A stretch of 64,000 bases of DNA, taken from assembly GCA_047602575.1 (NCBI GenBank), contig JASGGY010000001.1:186001-250000 (forward strand). Reading direction: 5' to 3'. Source of the stretch: UBA1366 sp047602575. Lineage in GTDB: Bacteria > Bacillota > Clostridia > Oscillospirales > Ruminococcaceae. The position numbers and the translations under genes are program-made. Below the pieces are notes generated by a model. It ran no database searches. It was not told the origin of the DNA and saw only the letters and a list, made by a program, of their open reading frames with translations. This document shows positions 44,843-54,782 of this stretch, in pieces. Position 1 is the first letter of the stretch. Each line of letters opens with the position of its first letter.

Positions 44843-47540
44843 ATGACGGAGATACAGAATATTGGCGGGGAATGGCAGTTTTTCATGGGTGCGCAGGAGG
44901 GCGGGGAGACGGTACTTCCGGCGGCGTTTACCGATACGATGATGCTGCCCGGCACGACGTCCTCCGCGCGCAAGGGCGAGAAAAGCGACAAGCGCGAGGT
45001 GGGTTATCTGACCGACGAGTATCCGTTTGAGGGCTTTGTGTGGTTTCAGCGGACGGTGGATCTGCGGTTTGCGGCGGGGAAGAACCTGTTTTTGTTCCTT
45101 GAGCGCACGCGCATCACAACGCTGTTTGTTGACGGCGCGGAAATCGGTACGCGGGAAAGCCTTTGTACGCCTCATCGGTACGACCTGACGGCATTCGCGG
45201 GCGGGGTGCATACGCTTGTCATCCGCGTGGCGAACATCGGCTATAAAACGCGCGGCGGACACCTCACTTCCCCCGACACGCAGACCAATTGGAACGGCAT
45301 TACGGGCAGAATCGAATTACAGGCGTTCGGCGGCGCGTATCTGACCGACGTAAAGGTGACGGCTTCGGCGCAGACGAAATCCGCACGCATTACGGCAAAA
45401 GCCGTGGGTGCAGAAAGCGGTGTGCTGACGGTTTCGGCGGCGTGCGGGGATAAGCACACAGCGCCTGACGCGCGGGTGGAATTTGCATCGCCGGACATTG
45501 CGTTTGACTATTTCTTCGGCGAGGACGCGCTGCTGTGGGACGAGTACGCGCCGGATTTCTACACGCTGCGCATTGCACTGAACGGCGATGTGTTTGAAAC
45601 AGCCGTCGGACTGCGCGATTTCAAAGCCGCCGGTGATAAGTTCACCGTCAACGGGCGGAAAACGTTTCTGCGCGGCAAGCACGACGGGATGATCTTTCCG
45701 CGGACGGGCTACGCGCCGACCGAAGTTGGCGAATGGCTGCGCGTGATGAAAACCGCGCAGGACTACGGCATGAACCACTACCGCTTCCACACCTGCTGCC
45801 CACCGGAAGCGGCATTTATTGCGGCCGATATGCTTGGTATTTATATGGAGCCCGAGCTGCCGTTTTGGGGCACGATTGCTGCCCCCGGCGAGGAGCAGTA
45901 TAACGAAGCGGAGCAGGCGTTCCTCATCAGCGAGGGGCTGGCGATGCTGCGGGAATTCGGCAACCATCCGTCGTTCTGCATGATTTCGATGGGCAACGAG
46001 CTGTGGGGCAACCCCGCCCGCATCAACGAAATCATGGGAATTCTGAAGCAATCGGACGACCGACCGTTGTATACACAAGGCTCGAACAACTTCCAGTTCA
46101 TCCCCAACGCGTTGGAAAACGACGACTTTTTCTGCGGTGTAAGGCTTTCCAAAAACCGGCTCATCCGCGGCTCTTACGCGATGTGCGACGCGCCGCTCGG
46201 ACATGTTCTGACCGAAAAGCCCTCCACGGCAAAGGATTACGACAGCGTGATTGCCATGCCGGCGGCGGAGGAAACCACGGCGGGCGGCAAGCTTCTGATC
46301 CAGTACGGTACGACGATGAAGGAAGTGGACGCGAGCGAGGCGACGGAGGGCTTTAACCCGACGATCCCCATCGTGACGCATGAAATCGGGCAGTACGAAA
46401 CCTATCCGGATTACCGGTCGATTGAGAAATTCAACGGTGTGCTGAAAGCGAAAAACCTTGAGGTGTTCCGCGAGCGGCTCACAAAAGCGGGTCTGCTGGA
46501 GCTGGCGGACGATTATTTCAAAGCCTCCGGCGCGCTGGCAGTTGCTTGTTACCAGGAAGAAATGGAAGCGGTGTTCCGCTCGAAGCTGCTGGCGGGCTTC
46601 CAGATTCTTGACATTCAAGATTTCACCGGTCAGGGTACGGCGCTGGTGGGCGTGCTGGACGCGTTTATGGAAAGCAAGGGGCTTGTGTCGCCCGAAGCAT
46701 GGCGCAGCTTCTGCTCCGACGCGGTGCTGACGGCACGGTTTGACAGCTATGTATACGAGTCGGAAGCCGAATTCCACGCGAAAATCGGCTTTACAACCTA
46801 CCGGCGGGAGTCGTTTGACGGTGCGCGTCTGACGTGGAGCATCTCCGACGGCAACAGTCTGATTGCCGGCAACGAGTACGAGATTTCCCATCCGGACGGC
46901 GAGAATTATCTGGATGTCTGCGAGATTTCCGCGCGGCTGCCGTTTGCCTCCGCGGTGCGCAAGCTTCGAGCTGCGCATCGGCATTGCGGATGCGGGGATT
47001 TTCAAGAACTACACCCTATGGCTGATGCCCGTCTGCGCGGACGCAGAAATACAGAGCGACCGGATTTTCAGCACGGTCAACGACACCGCCCGCAAGCACC
47101 TCGCCGCAGGAAGGAACGTTCTCGTTCTGCAAACGCCCGCGAAGTCCATTGAGGGCTTTTACAGTGCGGATTTCTGGTGTTACCCGATGTTCCGGATGAT
47201 TTCGGAGATGATGAAAAAGCCTGTTCCGGTGGGAACGATGGGGCTTCTGATTGACAACACGCATCCGGCGCTGGCGCTGTTTCCGTCGGAGGTTTTCTCC
47301 ACGCCCCAGTGGTGGGAAATTGTGCAGAATTCCCGCTCGGAAATCCTTGACCGCCGCCGCGGAAAGACCGTCATCGTGCGCACAATCGACAATTTCGAGC
47401 GCAACCACAACCTCGGGCTGATTTATGAATACAGCCACAGCGGCGCAAAGGTCGTCGTGTGCAACTGTCCCCGTGAAAAGCTCATTGCTTCGCCGGAGGG
47501 CAGGCAGCTGCTTAAATCGCTGATTGCGTATATCGGGTAG
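44843..47540 (+). CDS. Glycoside hydrolase family 2 enzyme (one frameshift)
   Basis: Exo-acting beta-glycosidase, in the beta-galactosidase/glucuronidase family, with no signal peptide and so cytoplasmic. The sugar-binding sandwich begins NIGGEWQFFMG; the TIM barrel has the acid/base Glu in ISMGNELWG and a likely nucleophile in IVTHEIGQYE. An extra base near 46967 (AAGCTT-C-GAG) breaks the frame; without it the protein continues as KLELRIGIADAGIFKNYTLW for 898 residues. ATG 44843 follows GGAAAGGAACC. The exact sugar is unclear. Confidence 0.85.
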
Positions 47541-47602
47541 GCGGCGTCGAGCTGGTTTTCAAAATGCGGGGATAAAAACCCGAGAAGGCGGGACGGTGCA
47601 GC

Positions 47603-48166
47603 ATGATTCAAAAAACAACGACATCTGGTCTTGCGATATGTATAAGACCGGAAACCACGGAGGAATACAGAAAAGTTGACGAACTGATTGAGCAAGCGTT
47701 TGCCGCGAGCCATGGTGCGGATATTGGAAGATTCATGATGGAACATCTTAGCGCAGAGCGAAAAAAGGATACGTTCATACCGGAGCTTTCCCTCGTTGCT
47801 TTATCAGAAAACGGAACCATCATCGGTCAGGTAACGCTGCACAAGACTGATATCATTACCGATTTCGGGAGGGTGACGCAGCTTACGCTTTCGCAGAGTG
47901 CGGTTCTGCCCGCATACCGAATGCGCGGCATTATGAGAGAATTGGTTATGTACGTGTTAAGCAAGGCAAAGGAAATGGGTTATGCCGCTGTTTTTCTGGG
48001 CGGGAATCCGGCGATCTATGCAAGATTCGGGTTTGAACCATCCGCCAAGTATGGGATTTTTCATGAAAATCGTGTAAAATGGGGAGATAAGGGCTTTCTG
48101 GTATGCAAATTGGTTCCGGATGCACTGGATGGAATCACCGGTACGACGTATTATTACGGCGGGTAA
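47603..48166 (+). CDS. GNAT family N-acetyltransferase
   Basis: 187-residue acetyltransferase of the YhbS type. The acetyl-CoA loop region is QSAVLPAYRMRGIMRELVMY, with the pattern RMRGIM in place of the common Q/RxxGxG/A. It ends AVFLGGNPAIYARFGFEPS, a signature of this branch. Target unknown. Located 62 nt behind the GH2 gene and could be read from the same mRNA. Confidence 0.85.
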   Translation: MIQKTTTSGLAICIRPETTEEYRKVDELIEQAFAASHGADIGRFMMEHLSAERKKDTFIPELSLVALSENGTIIGQVTLHKTDIITDFGRVTQLTLSQSAVLPAYRMRGIMRELVMYVLSKAKEMGYAAVFLGGNPAIYARFGFEPSAKYGIFHENRVKWGDKGFLVCKLVPDALDGITGTTYYYGG

Positions 48167-48312
48167 ATATAGTAAATTGTTTAGTAGATAAAAATGGAGA
48201 AATTGCTCATATCACAAGCCGTCCGATTACGGGCGGTTTTTGTTTTTGGAAACATAATTTTCTTTGTTCAGGTTATAATAATCGGGAAAACTTGGCGGAG
48301 AGGATGAATGTT

Positions 48313-49194
48313 ATGGGAATCAGAACGGATTTGGCGCTGGAATCAGCGCAGGCAGTGCAAAGCGGCGAGGAAACCGGAGCGGGCGCGCTGCGGGGGATTT
48401 CTCAGGAAAAATACGAGTCGTCGGGCTTTGAGGTGACGACCATCACCATCGAAACGGAAGAAGCCGCACGGCTGATTGAAAAGCCCTGCGGGCGGTATAT
48501 TACCATCGAAACGCGGGGCGCGGGGCTGGACGCGCATCCGGACGATTTCGACGAGCGGGTGGATGTGATTGCGGCGGAGCTCGTGAAGCTTTGCGGCGGG
48601 GCAAAACGCATTCTTGTGGCGGGGCTTGGCAACGAGCAAATCACTCCCGACAGCTTAGGCCCGAAATGCGCGGCGCAGGTGTTTGCGACGCGCCACATCA
48701 AGGCGCTTGCGGCGGAGCTTGACACCGAGGAGCTTGCGGATGTGGCGGTGCTGGCGACGGGGGTTCTGGGGCAAACGGGTGTGGAGGCTTCTGAAATCGT
48801 CAAGGCGGTTGCCGACCGCATTCATCCGGAAAAAGTTGTCGTCATCGACGCGCTAGCCTGTTCGGAGGTTTCGCACTTAGGCACGACCATCCAGCTCACG
48901 GACACGGGCATTTCCCCGGGTAGCGGTGTCGAGAACGCCCGCAAGGAGCTTTCCCGCGCGACACTCGGCGTGGATGTGGTGGTACTCGGCGTGCCGACGG
49001 TGGTGGATATGCAGACCATCGCCGAGCAGGTGTTCGGGCAGGCGGCACCCGCCAACGGCTTCAAGGGGATGATGGTTACGCCGCGCTCGATTGACAAGCT
49101 CATCGATCGCACGGCGCGGCTCGTTTCCATGGGAATCAACCGCGCGTTCCAGCCCGGGCTGACCATCGAGGAGCTGACCTCGATCGTCAGCTGA
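48313..49194 (+). CDS. gpr: Germination protease GPR (spore protease)
   Basis: Aspartic-type protease that degrades the small acid-soluble proteins when spores germinate. It begins MGIRTDLALESAQ, which in the family is trimmed near a TDLA site during autoactivation. Other conserved blocks are ILVAGLGNEQITPDSLGPK, VDVVVLGVPTVVDMQTIA and MMVTPRSIDKLI. The 293 residues are slightly short, but all of these blocks are present. I use ATG 48313, 9 nt after GGAGAGG; 48304 is also possible. Good evidence that the host forms spores. Confidence 0.92.
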   Translation: MGIRTDLALESAQAVQSGEETGAGALRGISQEKYESSGFEVTTITIETEEAARLIEKPCGRYITIETRGAGLDAHPDDFDERVDVIAAELVKLCGGAKRILVAGLGNEQITPDSLGPKCAAQVFATRHIKALAAELDTEELADVAVLATGVLGQTGVEASEIVKAVADRIHPEKVVVIDALACSEVSHLGTTIQLTDTGISPGSGVENARKELSRATLGVDVVVLGVPTVVDMQTIAEQVFGQAAPANGFKGMMVTPRSIDKLIDRTARLVSMGINRAFQPGLTIEELTSIVS

Positions 49195-49202
49195 CGACAA
49201 AA

Positions 49203-49230
49203 AGGCGAAACCGCAGATACGGTTTCGCCT
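49203..49230 (+). terminator. Hairpin after gpr
   Basis: AGGCGAAACCG (49203-49213) pairs perfectly with CGGTTTCGCCT (49220-49230). No long T-run follows, so termination strength is uncertain. Confidence 0.6.
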
Positions 49231-49260
49231 CAGACTGAAGAAAAAGCCTAGCTTATTTTT

Positions 49261-49380
49261 CAAGCGCCCCAATGGAATCACAAAGCAACAGTGAAAGCAT
49301 AAATCTGCCAAGCAATACAAAGAATAATCCCTGAAACAACGGGTTTCCAAAGGGTCAATTGACCCTTTGGGAGGGTTTAT
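49261..49380 (-). repeat. Dispersed double-hairpin element, copy 5 (hairpin 2 and tail only)
   Basis: On the minus strand: CCAAAGGGTCAATTGACCCT and GGAAACCCGTTGTTTC, followed by the tail GTTGCTTTGTGATTCCATTG. Hairpin 1 and the linker are missing. Lies between convergent gpr and the aquaporin gene. Confidence 0.75.
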
Positions 49381-49389
49381 CTACAATAT

Positions 49390-49420
49390 AAGGCGAAACC
49401 GCCGATGATGGTTTCGCCTT
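49390..49420 (-). terminator. Hairpin after the aquaporin gene
   Basis: AAGGCGAAACC (49390-49400) pairs with GGTTTCGCCTT (49410-49420). The stem repeats that of the hairpin at 49203-49230. Confidence 0.65.
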
Positions 49421-49436
49421 ATTGATTGGTTTAAAA

Positions 49437-50134
49437 TTAGTCCTCGTCCTTGATGAACGCCTTGTCGAACAGCGCCGCTAACAGCGCGCCCGCCAGCGGA
49501 CCGACGATGAATACCCACAGCTGTGCGATGTTGTCAAAGCCCGAGAACAGCGCCGGACCGATGCTGCGCGCGGGGTTGACGGATGTGCCGGTGAGGTTGA
49601 TGCCGATGATATGTACGAAGGTCAGCGCGATGCCGATGAAAATTGCGGCAGAACCGGCGGTTTTCTTGCTTCTCGTCACCGTAAGAACCACGAGGATGAA
49701 GATGAAGGTCAGGATGATTTCCGTCAGCAGCGCGCCGCCGAGGTTGATTCTCGTGGAGGAGAAATCACCGAAGCCGTTTGCGCCGTAGGATGCCGTATCA
49801 CTGTCGGCGAGGTCATCGAGATAATCGCTCGATTGCGCTAGACAGAACACCAGTCCGCCGCCGACGATGCCGCCGGCAACCTGTCCGATCACATAGCCGA
49901 TGAAATCGGGCAAGCTCATTCTGCCCTCCAGATAGAGCGCGAAGAAACCGCGGGGTTGATGTGGCAGCCGGTTGCTTTGCAGACGGTGTAAGCCGCGATG
50001 ATGATGGAAAGACCGAACGCGATTGCCGTTGCGAGCAGATTGCCGCCGGTGAACACGGCCGCGCCACAGCCGAAGAACACCAGAATCGCCGTGCCGATGG
50101 CTTCAGAAACATAAGCCTTGACATTTTGTCCCAT
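49437..50134 (-). CDS. Aquaporin / glycerol facilitator family protein (one frameshift)
   Basis: Membrane channel of the MIP family for water or small neutral solutes. Both NPA boxes are visible: GCHINPAVS in the first half and SVNPARSIGPALF in the second. One T is missing near 49948, so the frame breaks right after the first NPA box; restoring it gives AVSFALYLEGRMSLPDFIGY and 232 residues, the usual length. AAGGAGGG lies before the ATG at 50134. Whether it is an aquaporin or a glycerol facilitator cannot be told. Confidence 0.88.
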
Positions 50135-50300
50135 GGGGGAAGCCCTCCTTATAAATCATTACGCGCATTGCGCAATTTAATTATAACGCGCGGCTGCGGT
50201 GTTGTCTATCTTTTTTAAAAAGAAGAACGGACGGAAATTGAAAATCATCGCTTTGAACGAATTTCTGGATAAAAGTTTGAGCAAATTTTCCAAAGACGCA

Positions 50301-50330
50301 AAAAAGCCGGCTGTTGTCCGCCGGCTTTTT
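50301..50330. terminator. Bidirectional terminator after the second sugar-binding lipoprotein
   Basis: AAAAAGCCGGC (50301-50311) pairs with GCCGGCTTTTT (50320-50330). Confidence 0.9.
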
Positions 50331-50341
50331 ATATGGTTCAA

Positions 50342-51775
50342 TTACTTTGCTGCTGCGTTTGCCTCAAGCTTTGCGTTTGCGTCGTCAACCAGCCACTGGA
50401 TTGCTTTTTCATAGCTGGTGCGCGCTTCCGTCCAGGTGGTAGCCTGACCGTCGGTCATCATTGTTGCCTGAGAAAGTGACAGCATCTGCGAGTCCATATC
50501 CTTGGAAACGCCGCTGCTGAACTCAAATACGGGATGTTCTGCCGCCATCTGGTAAACCGTTTCTCTCATGGCGATCATATCGTCGGACCACTTATACTGA
50601 TCCTTGAGCTGCTCTGTAGAAATCGCGGAAACGCCGTCATCCAGCAAAGCGACACGCTTGCAGTTGAGGTATGCCGCAACGCCCTGCGGGTTCGGTGCGC
50701 CCTTGCAGATATTGTATCCGTTGACGCGGGAGCTCATGTAATAGGTATCGGAATCCTTATCCTTGGGCATCGGTACAAACATGATATCGCCGGCTGCCAT
50801 GTCGCCGAAGAGCTTGGTGTTGTCAGGAGAATTTTCAAGCGCCCAGATGCCGACCGGTACAAACAGCGTCAGACCCGAGCCGATGCCGTTGCCGGTTTCG
50901 CCGGCGCCTCTGGTCTGCCAGTTGTTTGTGGCGCGCGGGTAGCACAGGCTGTTTTTCTGGAAATCATACATAAAGTTCTGGATTTTCTCAATTGCGGGAT
51001 CGGATACGTTGCTGACGATCTTTCCGTCCTTGATGCCGATGAAAGGAACGCCGCAGGTTTCTTCGAGGGCATATACATACCAGTAGCCGTCCACGCCGTA
51101 TTTATCTTCATCCGCATTGGTGAAGTCTTCGCAGTATTCCTGGAATTTATCGAGCGTCCACTTTCCGTCGGCAAACAGCTCCGCAGGGTCGGTTACGCCC
51201 ATCTTATCAATGGTGTTTCTGTTATAAACGCATATGTAGTTGGGTGTCGTCTGAACAACGGCAACATAATGCTTACCGCCGAGGGAGAACTGGTCGAGGG
51301 AAGCTTTCTGGTCCTTCCAAAGATCAGAGTTGACATCAACATAATCGTCGATGGGCTGGAACATATTCTCGATCGCGCCCTTGGGGAAGGTGTCCATATC
51401 ATCGGCGGGGAAGAAGTCAGGCGCGTTGCCGTCGAGAACGAGCTTTGCAAGGGTATTGTAACGCTCGCCGTATGTCGTCTGTATGAATTCGATGGTTCCG
51501 CCGTATGCTTCTTTAAATAAGTGAAGGTCGGCGGGTTCCACCTGACCGTTGCCTGGGTTTATATCATAATGGGCAAGCCACTTGATGTTGGTATTCTCCA
51601 ATGTAACTTTGGGAAGTGAATCGCGCGCTTTTTCTACTGCGGCTGCCTGGCTTTCGTTGAGGTTTGACACGTCCGCTTTGCTGTCGCCGCTGCTATCCTT
51701 GTCGCCGCAGGCAGTCACGGATAAAACGCTGGAAAGTGCGATGGTAAGTGCAAGCAGTCTTTTAACCTTTTTCAT
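50342..51775 (-). CDS. Extracellular solute-binding lipoprotein, carbohydrate ABC type (second copy)
   Basis: Signal peptide MKKVKRLLALTIALSSVLSV and lipobox Cys (TACGDKD) followed by an SBP_bac_1 domain, 477 residues. The start at 51775 has TTAAGGAGG at ideal distance. Parallels with the gene at 12635 are the signal peptide style, the GDKD opening, the IKWLAHYDINPGNG block (matching IEWLSYFDLNPVGT there) and YYMSSRVNGY near the C-terminus (YYTSLETNAY there). No permease gene is nearby. Ligand unknown. Confidence 0.88.
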   Translation of the reverse strand: MKKVKRLLALTIALSSVLSVTACGDKDSSGDSKADVSNLNESQAAAVEKARDSLPKVTLENTNIKWLAHYDINPGNGQVEPADLHLFKEAYGGTIEFIQTTYGERYNTLAKLVLDGNAPDFFPADDMDTFPKGAIENMFQPIDDYVDVNSDLWKDQKASLDQFSLGGKHYVAVVQTTPNYICVYNRNTIDKMGVTDPAELFADGKWTLDKFQEYCEDFTNADEDKYGVDGYWYVYALEETCGVPFIGIKDGKIVSNVSDPAIEKIQNFMYDFQKNSLCYPRATNNWQTRGAGETGNGIGSGLTLFVPVGIWALENSPDNTKLFGDMAAGDIMFVPMPKDKDSDTYYMSSRVNGYNICKGAPNPQGVAAYLNCKRVALLDDGVSAISTEQLKDQYKWSDDMIAMRETVYQMAAEHPVFEFSSGVSKDMDSQMLSLSQATMMTDGQATTWTEARTSYEKAIQWLVDDANAKLEANAAAK

Positions 51776-52004
51776 AAAATACCTCCTTAAAGTAAGCAAA
51801 CGCGAAACCCGGCCATTCGGCTGCTGCGCACGAATCGTCGGACGCGAAGCTGTTTCTGTGCGATTTCGCCGCGAAATCCGGTGGATTGTTACAGACTGTA
51901 CGCAAGCGCTGCCGTGCGCGTTTACACAGAACTGCCGTTTGTTTCCGCCAAGATGCACATGAGACGATTACACAATGATCACAGGCTGATTTGCTTCGCC
52001 TTTA

Positions 52005-52033
52005 ATCATATCAAATGCGCAAATTTGTGTCAA
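52005..52033 (-). promoter_or_regulatory. Sigma-A promoter for the second sugar-binding lipoprotein
   Basis: On the minus strand TTGACA (52033-52028), 17 bp, TATGAT (52010-52005). Confidence 0.8.
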
Positions 52034-52090
52034 TCATCAAAATGCAATATTATCCCCACGCTCTTTTGGTAAAAATGACTGACGAACAAA

Positions 52091-52113
52091 CGAAAACGTT
52101 TCACGAAAACGTT
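52091..52113 (-). promoter_or_regulatory. Tandem operator repeats
   Basis: CGAAAACGTT occurs at 52091-52100 and 52104-52113. The minus strand reads ACAACGTTTTC, the same 11-mer as in the promoter spacer of the other sugar-binding gene (12561). It lies about 60-80 bp upstream of the -35. Confidence 0.6.
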
Positions 52114-52221
52114 GTTGCTACTAATTGAAGCGCCAAATCAGTGTAATTAACAAAAAATTTACATGGCCGCGGGAGCGTTTTTAGCTAAATATAAGTTTAC
52201 GCAACCGCCGTTTTTCGGCGC

Positions 52222-52255
52222 AAAAAAAAGAAACCGGAGCGCAAACTCCGGTTTC
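52222..52255 (-). terminator. Intrinsic terminator after the GH74 gene
   Basis: GAAACCGGAG (52230-52239) pairs with CTCCGGTTTC (52246-52255); eight T follow on the minus strand. Confidence 0.93.
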
Positions 52256-52261
52256 CCATTC

Positions 52262-54523
52262 TTATGCTTTGACGTCGCCCATAATGATGCCGCGACCGTT
52301 TGTGCTGACATAAACGCGTCCGAATACCTTCGGGTCACCGGAGATGTTCATGTTGACATTGCCCCATTTTTCGGTGTCGTCGTTGATGCGCTTCCAGGTT
52401 GCGCCCTTGTCAGTGGAGCGATAGATGCCGTGACCCTGGTTGTTGCATTCGCCGATGATATAAAGCGCCATATAGCCGCCCTCGGTTTCGGCTTTGCCAA
52501 AGCCGATCGCATCAGCGTCGTTGACTGCGGCGGAGGTTTTCACCAGCTCGCCGTTGTCCGCATCCATATAGAACACGCCCGCCGAACCCAGCGCAAACCA
52601 GAGATCGCCCTCTGTATCCGGGCACGCGTCGTAGTTGATGTTGGAAATGAGCAGACTGCTGATTTCCTTGAACGTTGCGCCGCCGTCGGTGGAGCGGTAG
52701 ATTAAACTGTCATAATTTGCGTAGATGACATTGTCGTTCACGCCGTCCGCAACAAACTTTGATTTGCCGGGCAGTCCCTCGACAGCCGTCCAGGTTTTTC
52801 CGAAGTCACGGGTATAGAACGCGTTGACCGATACGCTGCCGGGCTGCCAGAGAATGGTCGTTCCGTCGGCGGAAACAACCGCCTGACCGCCGACTGCCTG
52901 CTCTGTTCCTTTGGGGAGGCTCTCCACCGCGTTCCAGGTTTCCGCCGCGTCGGTGCTGTAGAACACGCGGTTGTCCGCGGTTGCGGTTCTCACGACGATT
53001 TTATAGTTGTTGGAAGCGGCAGCAAGCGATGTGCATTTGTATTCGCCGAACAGGGATTCGGGGGCTTTGTTCACGTCATCGTGCCGGAAGCCGTCTAAGT
53101 CGCCCATGATGGAATACAGTGCCGGTGCGCCGTCGCCCTTGGGCGAAACGAAATCGAACAGTGCATTTTCCTCAAGTCCCGCAACCGCGACGGTGATTTT
53201 CACCTTTTCGGTATCCGCCTTGGTGAAATTGGTGGTCTTGAAAATGGTAGCGCCCGTGCCGTAATAAACCTCGTCGTTGTTAAACGGATTGATTGCCAGC
53301 GCGCTGATCCACCAGCCGATCTTGGGCGTGCCGTTCCAGTCCAGCCACGGCGAGAAGGAAATATCAAGCTCGTTGTTGACTTCCTTTGTGGTGGGATTCC
53401 AGAAGCCGTTCCAGGTCGCGCCGCCGTCCTTTGAGATCATCACGTTGTCCTGCGGACCTGCCCAGAGGTCAAGGGTGGAAACGGCGATGAGGTTGGTTTT
53501 CGGGTCAACCGAAAGCCCACAGTAGGAACAGGAGAAGATGACGGGGGTAATGTCCGTCCATGTGCCGTCGGCGATGTTTAATTTCTCGACGTTGCCGATG
53601 ACGGCGTTGTTCGGTCCGGCTTTATCAGAGAAGGTCACATAGAGATAACCGTTTGCAACCTTACCCTGAAGCGGCTTCATGGACTGGTTGGATTTGTTTT
53701 TATAGGTGGTAGGGTTCGCCACTGCCGTCCAGGTTGCGCCCGCGTCGTCAGAGCGGTAAATGCTCTCGCTCTTGTCGGTTTTCGGTACGCCCACAAAAAT
53801 GGTTTTCGTCGCCGAACCCTTTGATGCGCTGCTCTGGTCAAAAGCAACCCAGGATAAGCCGACTTGATAAGTTTCCTCCACATAGCCGCCCTCGGTGGGG
53901 AAGCTTGCGACAGGGTTCCAGCTCTTGCCGTAGTCCTTTGACACATATAAGCCCGCGTGTCTTGTGGCGAAATAGATGATGCTGTTGTCGTTGGGGTCCA
54001 CCATCAGGCGCTCGCCGACGCTTCTGCCCACTTCGTTTGCGCCGCAGCCGAACGGCAGGTCAACCTTCGTCCAGTTATCGCCGTAATCATAGGAATAGAA
54101 AATCGCACCGTTGGAATTGGAGTATGTGCCCAGCGCCATATAAACGCGGTTGGGCTCGACGGGATCGGTTGCGATGCTCTCCGCACCGTTGTAGTTCCAG
54201 TCGTCGCCGCCAATGTAGTCGGTGATGGACTCCCATTTCTGTTCGATTTTATTCCATCGGTAAGCGCCGCCCATATCGGTGCGCGCATACATCACGCCCT
54301 CCTCCGTGGGGTTGATGACAATGCCCGGCACATAACCGCCGCCGCCGATGGTGACGTTGCCCCAGGTATAGCCCGTGTCAACCGGCTGGGGATTGTAGTA
54401 ATTCGCCGGATCGGCGGTTACGCTCCCCGATGCGGAGCTGTCGTTCTTGTCCGCACAAGCGGAGAGTGCGCCCGCGCCGAGTGCCGCCGCCAGGACAAGT
54501 GCGAGAAGTTTCCTTTTTTTCAT
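52262..54523 (-). CDS. GH74 xyloglucanase-like lipoprotein
   Basis: Endo-glucanase type that attacks xyloglucan, built of two seven-bladed beta-propellers. The signal peptide ends in a lipobox (ALSACADK), so it is surface-anchored. The GH74 start block is GGGGYVPGIVINPTEEGVMY, followed by ARTDMGGAYRW with the conserved Asp, and ESIATDPVEPNRVYMALGTY. Many Asp-box/BNR-like blades (YRSDDAGATWTAV, YRSTDKGATWKRI) recur through its 753 residues. ATG 54523 is 9 nt after AAAGGA. No dockerin or binding module is visible. Confidence 0.9.
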   Translation of the reverse strand: MKKRKLLALVLAAALGAGALSACADKNDSSASGSVTADPANYYNPQPVDTGYTWGNVTIGGGGYVPGIVINPTEEGVMYARTDMGGAYRWNKIEQKWESITDYIGGDDWNYNGAESIATDPVEPNRVYMALGTYSNSNGAIFYSYDYGDNWTKVDLPFGCGANEVGRSVGERLMVDPNDNSIIYFATRHAGLYVSKDYGKSWNPVASFPTEGGYVEETYQVGLSWVAFDQSSASKGSATKTIFVGVPKTDKSESIYRSDDAGATWTAVANPTTYKNKSNQSMKPLQGKVANGYLYVTFSDKAGPNNAVIGNVEKLNIADGTWTDITPVIFSCSYCGLSVDPKTNLIAVSTLDLWAGPQDNVMISKDGGATWNGFWNPTTKEVNNELDISFSPWLDWNGTPKIGWWISALAINPFNNDEVYYGTGATIFKTTNFTKADTEKVKITVAVAGLEENALFDFVSPKGDGAPALYSIMGDLDGFRHDDVNKAPESLFGEYKCTSLAAASNNYKIVVRTATADNRVFYSTDAAETWNAVESLPKGTEQAVGGQAVVSADGTTILWQPGSVSVNAFYTRDFGKTWTAVEGLPGKSKFVADGVNDNVIYANYDSLIYRSTDGGATFKEISSLLISNINYDACPDTEGDLWFALGSAGVFYMDADNGELVKTSAAVNDADAIGFGKAETEGGYMALYIIGECNNQGHGIYRSTDKGATWKRINDDTEKWGNVNMNISGDPKVFGRVYVSTNGRGIIMGDVKA

Positions 54524-54564
54524 CCGATACATTCCTTTCTTAAAAACAACATGATTGTGTCATG

Positions 54565-54578
54565 TATACGTTTTCACT
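54565..54578 (-). promoter_or_regulatory. Possible operator in the GH74 leader
   Basis: TATACGTTTTCACT carries the ACGTTTTC half-site seen at the other carbohydrate genes; here it lies between the promoter and the start codon. Confidence 0.4.
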
Positions 54579-54626
54579 GTGATGGACAGGCAAGAGCGGA
54601 CGCAAAGCGCAATCCGCTCTGTTTTT

Positions 54627-54655
54627 ATCATACCCGTTTTTCCGCCGCTTTTCAA
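54627..54655 (-). promoter_or_regulatory. Sigma-A promoter for the GH74 gene
   Basis: On the minus strand TTGAAA (54655-54650), 17 bp, TATGAT (54632-54627). Confidence 0.65.
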
Positions 54656-54782
54656 TTGACAAACCGCACAATCCACTTGTGCGTAAATCGTCGTTTTTCA
54701 CATCACAGCATTTCATGATACGCGGATAAAATGCATAAGCCTGCGCGGTAGGCTGTCGAATCAACAACAGTGCGGCAGCGAA

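Larger units (their letters stand above)
51776..52215. other. Long regulatory region upstream of the second sugar-binding lipoprotein
   Basis: Holds the promoter at 52005-52033 and two operator repeats at 52091-52113. That leaves a leader of about 225 nt with GC-rich inverted segments (for example TTTCGCCGCGAAA near 51865) but no known riboswitch. The part beyond 52115 is AT-rich without a gene. Confidence 0.5.
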
